Below are positions 59,331 through 64,000 of a DNA stretch of 64,000 nucleotides, in pieces. Under the pieces are notes generated by a model. The model was not told where the DNA came from. It saw nothing but the letters and a program-made list of their open reading frames with translations, and searched no databases. The translations under genes and the position numbers were made by a program. Numbering within the stretch: position 1 is the stretch's first letter; each line of letters opens with the position of its first letter. This DNA is from Mucor racemosus (lineage: Eukaryota > Mucoromycota > Mucoromycetes > Mucorales > Mucoraceae), in contig JAPEHQ010000009.1 of assembly GCA_027405735.1 (NCBI GenBank), positions 1,178,001 to 1,242,000 of the forward strand, written 5' to 3'.

Positions 59331-59598
59331 GTATAAAAGTGTAATGCAAAAAAAAAAAAACAACTGAACAATATCACGATTTTTTTTACTTTTTGCAATG
59401 AAAGTCATGCAAATTCATTTGTGCTACCTGTTGTTAGGCTCGAAAAAGCAGTAGAAACTGAACAAAAGTGCTGCTTATTGTTCTACATCTGGGTATATGT
59501 TTATCTTTAAACAACCGTCGTTTGATGTCTCGGAAGTGAAAAAATAGCTCTACTACTAAATCTTTTCTTTTTCTTCTATTTCAATATTGAATTACATT
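59331..59598. promoter_or_regulatory. Bidirectional promoter between BRL1-like and RGD2-like genes
   Basis: 268 bp separate the two divergent start codons. A poly-A run of 14 sits near 59347-59360 and a pyrimidine-rich stretch (CTTTTCTTTTTCTTC) precedes the RGD2-like start. No TATA box is obvious. Confidence 0.45.
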
Positions 59599-62575
59599 AT
59601 GGCTATACTTCAAGATAGTTTTAGTGATTCTTTTTGGTCTCCTGCAGCTTCAACTGAACCTATTCCCAATTATACCACTGGTCTCAGAGTACTCCATGAT
59701 AAACTATCAAAATCTGCTTTTGAAAATGATGCCATAGCAACGTATTTACAGAAACGCATAGATACAGAGAACGCGTGCGCTGACTTGCTAGTGTCTGGCC
59801 TCTCTTCAGCCATGGAATCAGCTTCAATATCTGTAGAGTCTACCATGAATGCTAGTTTAAAAAGTTCATTTGATATGGTATGTAATGAGAGTACTGAAAC
59901 TGCACATTGTCATCGAGTAAGAGCTGGTGTATTAGCTCAAGATGTCTTGGAACCACTTGCCAATTTCATGCGATTATTCAAGGATCAATTGCAGACTAAA
60001 AAATCAAAATTGGAGGAAGAAATTCAAGAATTTGAACACTCTGCACAATCTGCATTACTAACAAGATCAGTTTATTGGTCTCGCTGTCGAGCTCTAGAAT
60101 TGGCATGTCCAGATTTTCGACCACCTGTGCCATTTGGATTTCAAGAAGAAGACGATGATGATCAAGATGATCAAGATGATCAAGATGCTCAATTTGTTGG
60201 TGGAAGACAGCGATCAAGCTCAGTTACTTCAGAACTCAATGTCGATCGTGGTGGAGTTCGGTTAGGTAAATGTACAGTGCTTCCTTACCGAGATGTGGCT
60301 AGAGCGGTTAATCGAATGCAGAAAATGATTCAAGGAACAAGCCCTAGTCCAACAGCTCCTCAAAGATATTTGGGAAAACATATATTTGAATGGATCCGAG
60401 ATTATTGTGTATCTCCACCTCACACATCACAACAACAAGAAGTAACATTGGACAGTGAATCAAAGGAAATATGTAAACATTTGGTAGCTCTTAAATTCCT
60501 GCGATGCGTTCCTAAAGAAAAGAATGGATTTGATCTAGATCAGTACTATGAAGTACAGCAAAATGTAGTAGAAAGATATTTAAGAAAGACTCGTATTCGA
60601 AGAAGCGTAGATAGTGGTCAACCTGAGAATAATAATAATGATGGAAATGGCGAGGTGAGTATGACATTGGAAGTGCCTTCTTCTTCGCCAAACACAAATG
60701 CTGCTGTAAATGCTATTAATGGGCTTTTTGGGCGCTTTAAATCACAAAAAAAGCCTACTGTGGATCCTACCACAAAAGCGCATGTTGATATGGTTGAGGC
60801 AGATGAAACTTACAAAAAGAAAATAAAAGCTGTAAACCAAATGAGAAAATCGCTTGAAGAGAATTTGGTAGGTATTGCAGTTTTTTTTTGGCTTGTTTAT
60901 GACGAAATTAATATTTTCAAATGTAGGTTACACATTTTGACGAAATGCAACAATTGGAAATGGATAGGATAAACACTATAAAGCATGGTAAGATATCAGA
61001 ATTACTGCTGTTTATAGCCTTTAACTGAGCAACATCTTAGCTTTTATCACAATGGCAACGGCATTGACTGGAACATTACCCATGCTTAACGAGACTTATA
61101 ATCGTATTACCCTTTTCCAAGAAACATTGAAACCAGAACAAGATATCCATTACATTGTAGAACAATTTAAAACTGGAGATTACTGCCCTAGACCTATGAT
61201 TTACGAGAATTATTATCACGGAGCTGCTTTGGATCAAATATTTGGCGTGCCTTTAGAAGAAGTAGCTCAAATCTATGGCTCCTATGTGCCTCCTATTGTC
61301 AATAAGGGTCTTAAAATTATCGATTCAGGTATGTAAACAGAGCCTATTATACATTGCATTTTATTGAAACATAAAAACAGGCCTCGTATTGAAGAAAAAA
61401 GATGAAATGAATAAAATCATCCGTGATGTATGGTCGAATATTATACCAATGAAAGAATTAAACAAGCTTTGTGATGAAATCAATTGTTTAGCAGGCTCTA
61501 AACTCAAGGAGGTTTTGGAAAAGTTCAATTTGAATGAATTAGCCAATATCATTCGAGTCTATTTATTGGAATTGCCTGAATGTCTGTTAACATTTGATTT
61601 GTATGATCCAGTCAAAATATTGTATGCAACTCAACAAGATATTGAAAGCAGATTAATGTCGGTTAGCAAGTTATTAGCTACCTTACCATCTCCGAATTAT
61701 CACACCTTGAAGGCATTATCGCATCATTTATTCAAGTGAGTATAATGATAATACATCAGTATTTACTTTTGACCTAACTTTTGTTTGTTTGTTTGTTTGT
61801 TTGTAGATTGCTCAAACAGACAAAAGATGAAGGGCTACTCAATCAAATAGTCTCCATGTTTGCTTATATCTTAATGCGGCCTCGTATAACATCTACTATA
61901 AATATGCATGACCGACATCCCAAAAGACTTGTGCGTGATCTATTGACATATTATGATACCATTTTTACCAAAGATGTTAATAGAGCACAGAAATCAAGTG
62001 CATCTCGATCGGCCATTGTAGCCGACAACACTTCTTCGACATTTTTGTTTGTATCTCCACCCATGGATGATACAAATGTCATTACACATCAATCAAAGCA
62101 ACAAGCACCGACAGATCATGCAAATACAGAATCCGCACTACGTCGCACTCTTTTAAACATTATGCGTCGTAACTCTGCAGAAATAGGCACTCGCCAAGAA
62201 CATCAAGATGATAATGATCTACCAGATAGCCCTGGAGGTCCACCTATTCTTCCTCATTCAAAAATTATCTTGTTTGAAGATCCAGATAAAAGTGAGCCAA
62301 CACCTAAGCAATCAGGTATATCTACACCTCAAGAATCTATTAAGAATGTTCCTGTATTGGATGATGATGATCGAGTAGATGCCGAACGTCTTTCTACTGA
62401 TGTTAGTCTAATGCTTGATCTCGATGATGAAGATGATGCAGTAGAAATAACAGATAAAGAAGATATGGAGAGACGCAGACTGACTCCTACCTCTGGGAGA
62501 ACGCCTAATCGCTCTCGGGCTTCTACTAGAGGCACAATGGATAATGTCAGCTTAGATCCATTTTTCGATGATTGA
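59599..62575 (+). CDS. RGD2: F-BAR/DEP/RhoGAP protein (Rgd2 type)
   Basis: Five exons (59599-60867, 60927-60987, 61041-61328, 61381-61735, 61807-62575; introns 52-71 nt) give 913 residues. I use the ATG at 59599 (MAILQDSFSDSFWSP); upstream codons in frame are non-ATG. F-BAR sequence (about 20-190: GLRVLHDKLSKSAFENDAIA, LLVSGLSSAMESASISVEST) is split by a DEP domain (about 259-320: GKHIFEWIRDYCV, KHLVALKFLRCV), as in yeast Rgd2. The F-BAR resumes at about 400-470 and a RhoGAP domain follows (about 515-720: FGVPLEEVAQIYGSYVPPIV, NELANIIRVYLLELPECLL, ILMRP). The tail is Asp/Ser-rich. It should bind curved plasma membrane and stimulate GTP hydrolysis by Cdc42/Rho5-like GTPases. The usual arginine finger of the GLFRxSG loop is not visible: that position reads LVLKKKDEMNK. 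Confidence 0.85.
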
Positions 62576-63126
62576 TCAAATTCTTGTATTTGTATATTTT
62601 TTTTTTTGTAAATTAATAAATCACTGCCTCTCCCCTCTGGTTTTTGTACAATTCACCCAAATAGTCATGGTTTTGTTTTTTTTAGTGGGATAAACAAATA
62701 ATAAACATCTATTAATGTTCACAGTAGCTTTCAACTCTTTTAATTTCGTATTTCCGGTACTGAAATGCCTGATGTTTATCGGAAATTGTACACCAGATTC
62801 AAAATTTAAAGAGTTTCTAAGTTATTCAATGATATGTAACAAGTAATAAAATACTATGATATTGTTACATAAGTATCCAAGTATACATGAATATTCCTTG
62901 TTTCTTATAAAATCGAATTGTGTAATTGTTTGGATGAAATCTACAAATCAATGCAAGATTGTGTGGGGAATTTTTGAGTTTGAAGCAGCTACGTCGTACC
63001 TGGACCGGAAGTAACGTTCGCGAACCATTTATTAAAAATCCAGAAGCTTCTTCAAAGATGTAACACGCCATGATTACTAAATTGAATGTCGCAACAGCTT
63101 TTCGTCATAGGATTCTTGTATTGATG
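62576..63126. other. Intergenic, no gene seen
   Basis: Holds the RGD2-like 3' end (TTAATAAAT near 62612, after a T tract at 62599-62608). The 68-codon minus frame at 62865-63071 has no family cues. Confidence 0.5.
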
Positions 63127-64000
63127 TGAGTTTCATATAATCATGTGCACCAAAAAACTTACTTTGGCTTGTTTGTTTGTTTGTTTGTGTCACATCATCT
63201 TTGTTCCCCACAGCCCCTTAAAATAGCAGTAGTAGTAGTAAGAACAAAGTATATGCTAGTTGTCCGTGTTACTTGTCGGTTTGACAGTTGAAAATGAATA
63301 CATGGGATGTATATTGAATCAATTTCTTATCTTTTTTTTTTCAATTGAATTGCTGTGCTTTTGCTGCAAAATAATTTGCGATTTACGCGTATTGTTTACA
63401 TTCGGGGCACTTTTTGCATGATAGTAATGATATTTTCTCTTTTATTTTTTATAAATCCGAAAACAAATCAAAGATATTCATCTTTATCAAGTGCAGGATA
63501 TTTCAATGGAAAGTAAACAAAAACTACCTTTTATCAACGAACGTTAGAGCACATTTCGTTGATTTACAGGAAACTGACATTCAATACCACAATTGTGTTG
63601 CATCTAATTTTGTAGCAAATTTTACGACAAATCTAATGGTGCTAGTTACAATGGCTACAGATGCATGTATCTCGTAAAAGATCAATTGAGACAACTTTAC
63701 GCCTTACTCCTTGAAATGAAAAGGAAAAAGATATTGATTGATTACACAAAAAAAGATATAAAAAAAGAGACTTTTTTCCCTTTGTTTCGTTTCTCTTTTT
63801 CCTCATCTCACTCTAACATCAATTCCTGGTTCAATGATAGCTATCATGTAAGTCCAATTGTATTTTTATAGTGAAATCAAGTATTAATATCTTTTACACG
63901 AGTAGCTGGTGATTCAAGTCTGGTCTTCTCTGGTGTCTATTAGATTAGTTTATTAGATTAGTTTATTAGATTAGTTTATTAGATTAGTTTATTAGCTTAG
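63127..64000 (+). repeat. Duplicated segment, copy 2, continues past window
   Basis: Inverted, nearly identical partner of 35326-36186. It starts at GTTTC (63127) and runs off the right edge at CTTAG, exactly where copy 1 begins at 35326, so the true end is unknown. The plus strand carries frames 63414-63677 (87 codons, ending DACIS) and 63665-63871 (68 codons, starting MYLVKDQLRQL) that overlap in different phases; copy 1 has the same break. Confidence 0.75.

Overview
The window looks like nuclear DNA of an early-diverging fungus, most likely a mucoralean (Mucoromycota). The grounds are very AT-rich DNA, short spliceosomal introns (about 50-75 nt, GT-AG), poly-Q/poly-N tracts in coding sequence, an HRI-type eIF2-alpha kinase with fungal-style extensions, a FANCA-like protein, and one intron with U12-type (AT-AC) signals, a class known from Mucoromycotina but lost from most fungi. 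The species cannot be named from sequence alone. No rRNA, tRNA or CRISPR array was found.

Layout. 0.5-6.9 kb: a CACTA-type DNA transposon with two roughly 2-kb inverted arms around a decayed tnp2-family transposase. 8.4-17.7 kb: genes for a VAC7-like PI(3,5)P2 regulator (-), a type II membrane family-2-like glycosyltransferase (-), a small ATF-type bZIP factor (+) and a secreted-ectodomain/TM/SH3 surface protein (+). 17.9-26.1 kb: repeat territory with a second CACTA-family copy carrying a dead dynein-intermediate-chain exon, two copies of an unclassified repeat (family B), two solo LTRs and a 139-bp MITE. 26.8-32.6 kb: an HRI-type kinase (+) convergent with a large kelch/BTB protein (-). 35.3-36.2 kb: one copy of a duplicated segment whose inverted partner runs off the right edge (63.1-64 kb). 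38.1-44.9 kb: three paralogous AAAP amino-acid transporters (+,+,-) sharing one intron position. 47-55 kb: more nested transposons, including a dynein-exon copy that still has an open frame and both splice sites. 55.6-62.6 kb: a FANCA-N-terminal-like gene (-), a small membrane ORF (-), a BRL1/BRR6 nuclear-envelope gene (-) with the AT-AC intron, and a divergent F-BAR/DEP/RhoGAP gene of Rgd2 type (+).

The genes do not form one pathway; they are ordinary housekeeping and signalling genes (endolysosomal lipid control, stress translation control, vesicle/polarity signalling, nuclear envelope, DNA repair) separated by transposon-filled gaps. All multi-exon models were rebuilt by hand from GT/AG (or AT/AC) sites, and in each case except the small ORF at 57.8 kb the spliced length keeps a single open frame. 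Repeat boundaries are by eye, good to about 10-30 bp unless target-site duplications fix them. The two most interesting items are the AT-AC intron at 58792-58866, supported by a conserved cysteine codon that only AT-AC splicing keeps, and a CACTA-type transposon family that has captured a dynein-intermediate-chain exon with its flanking intron.
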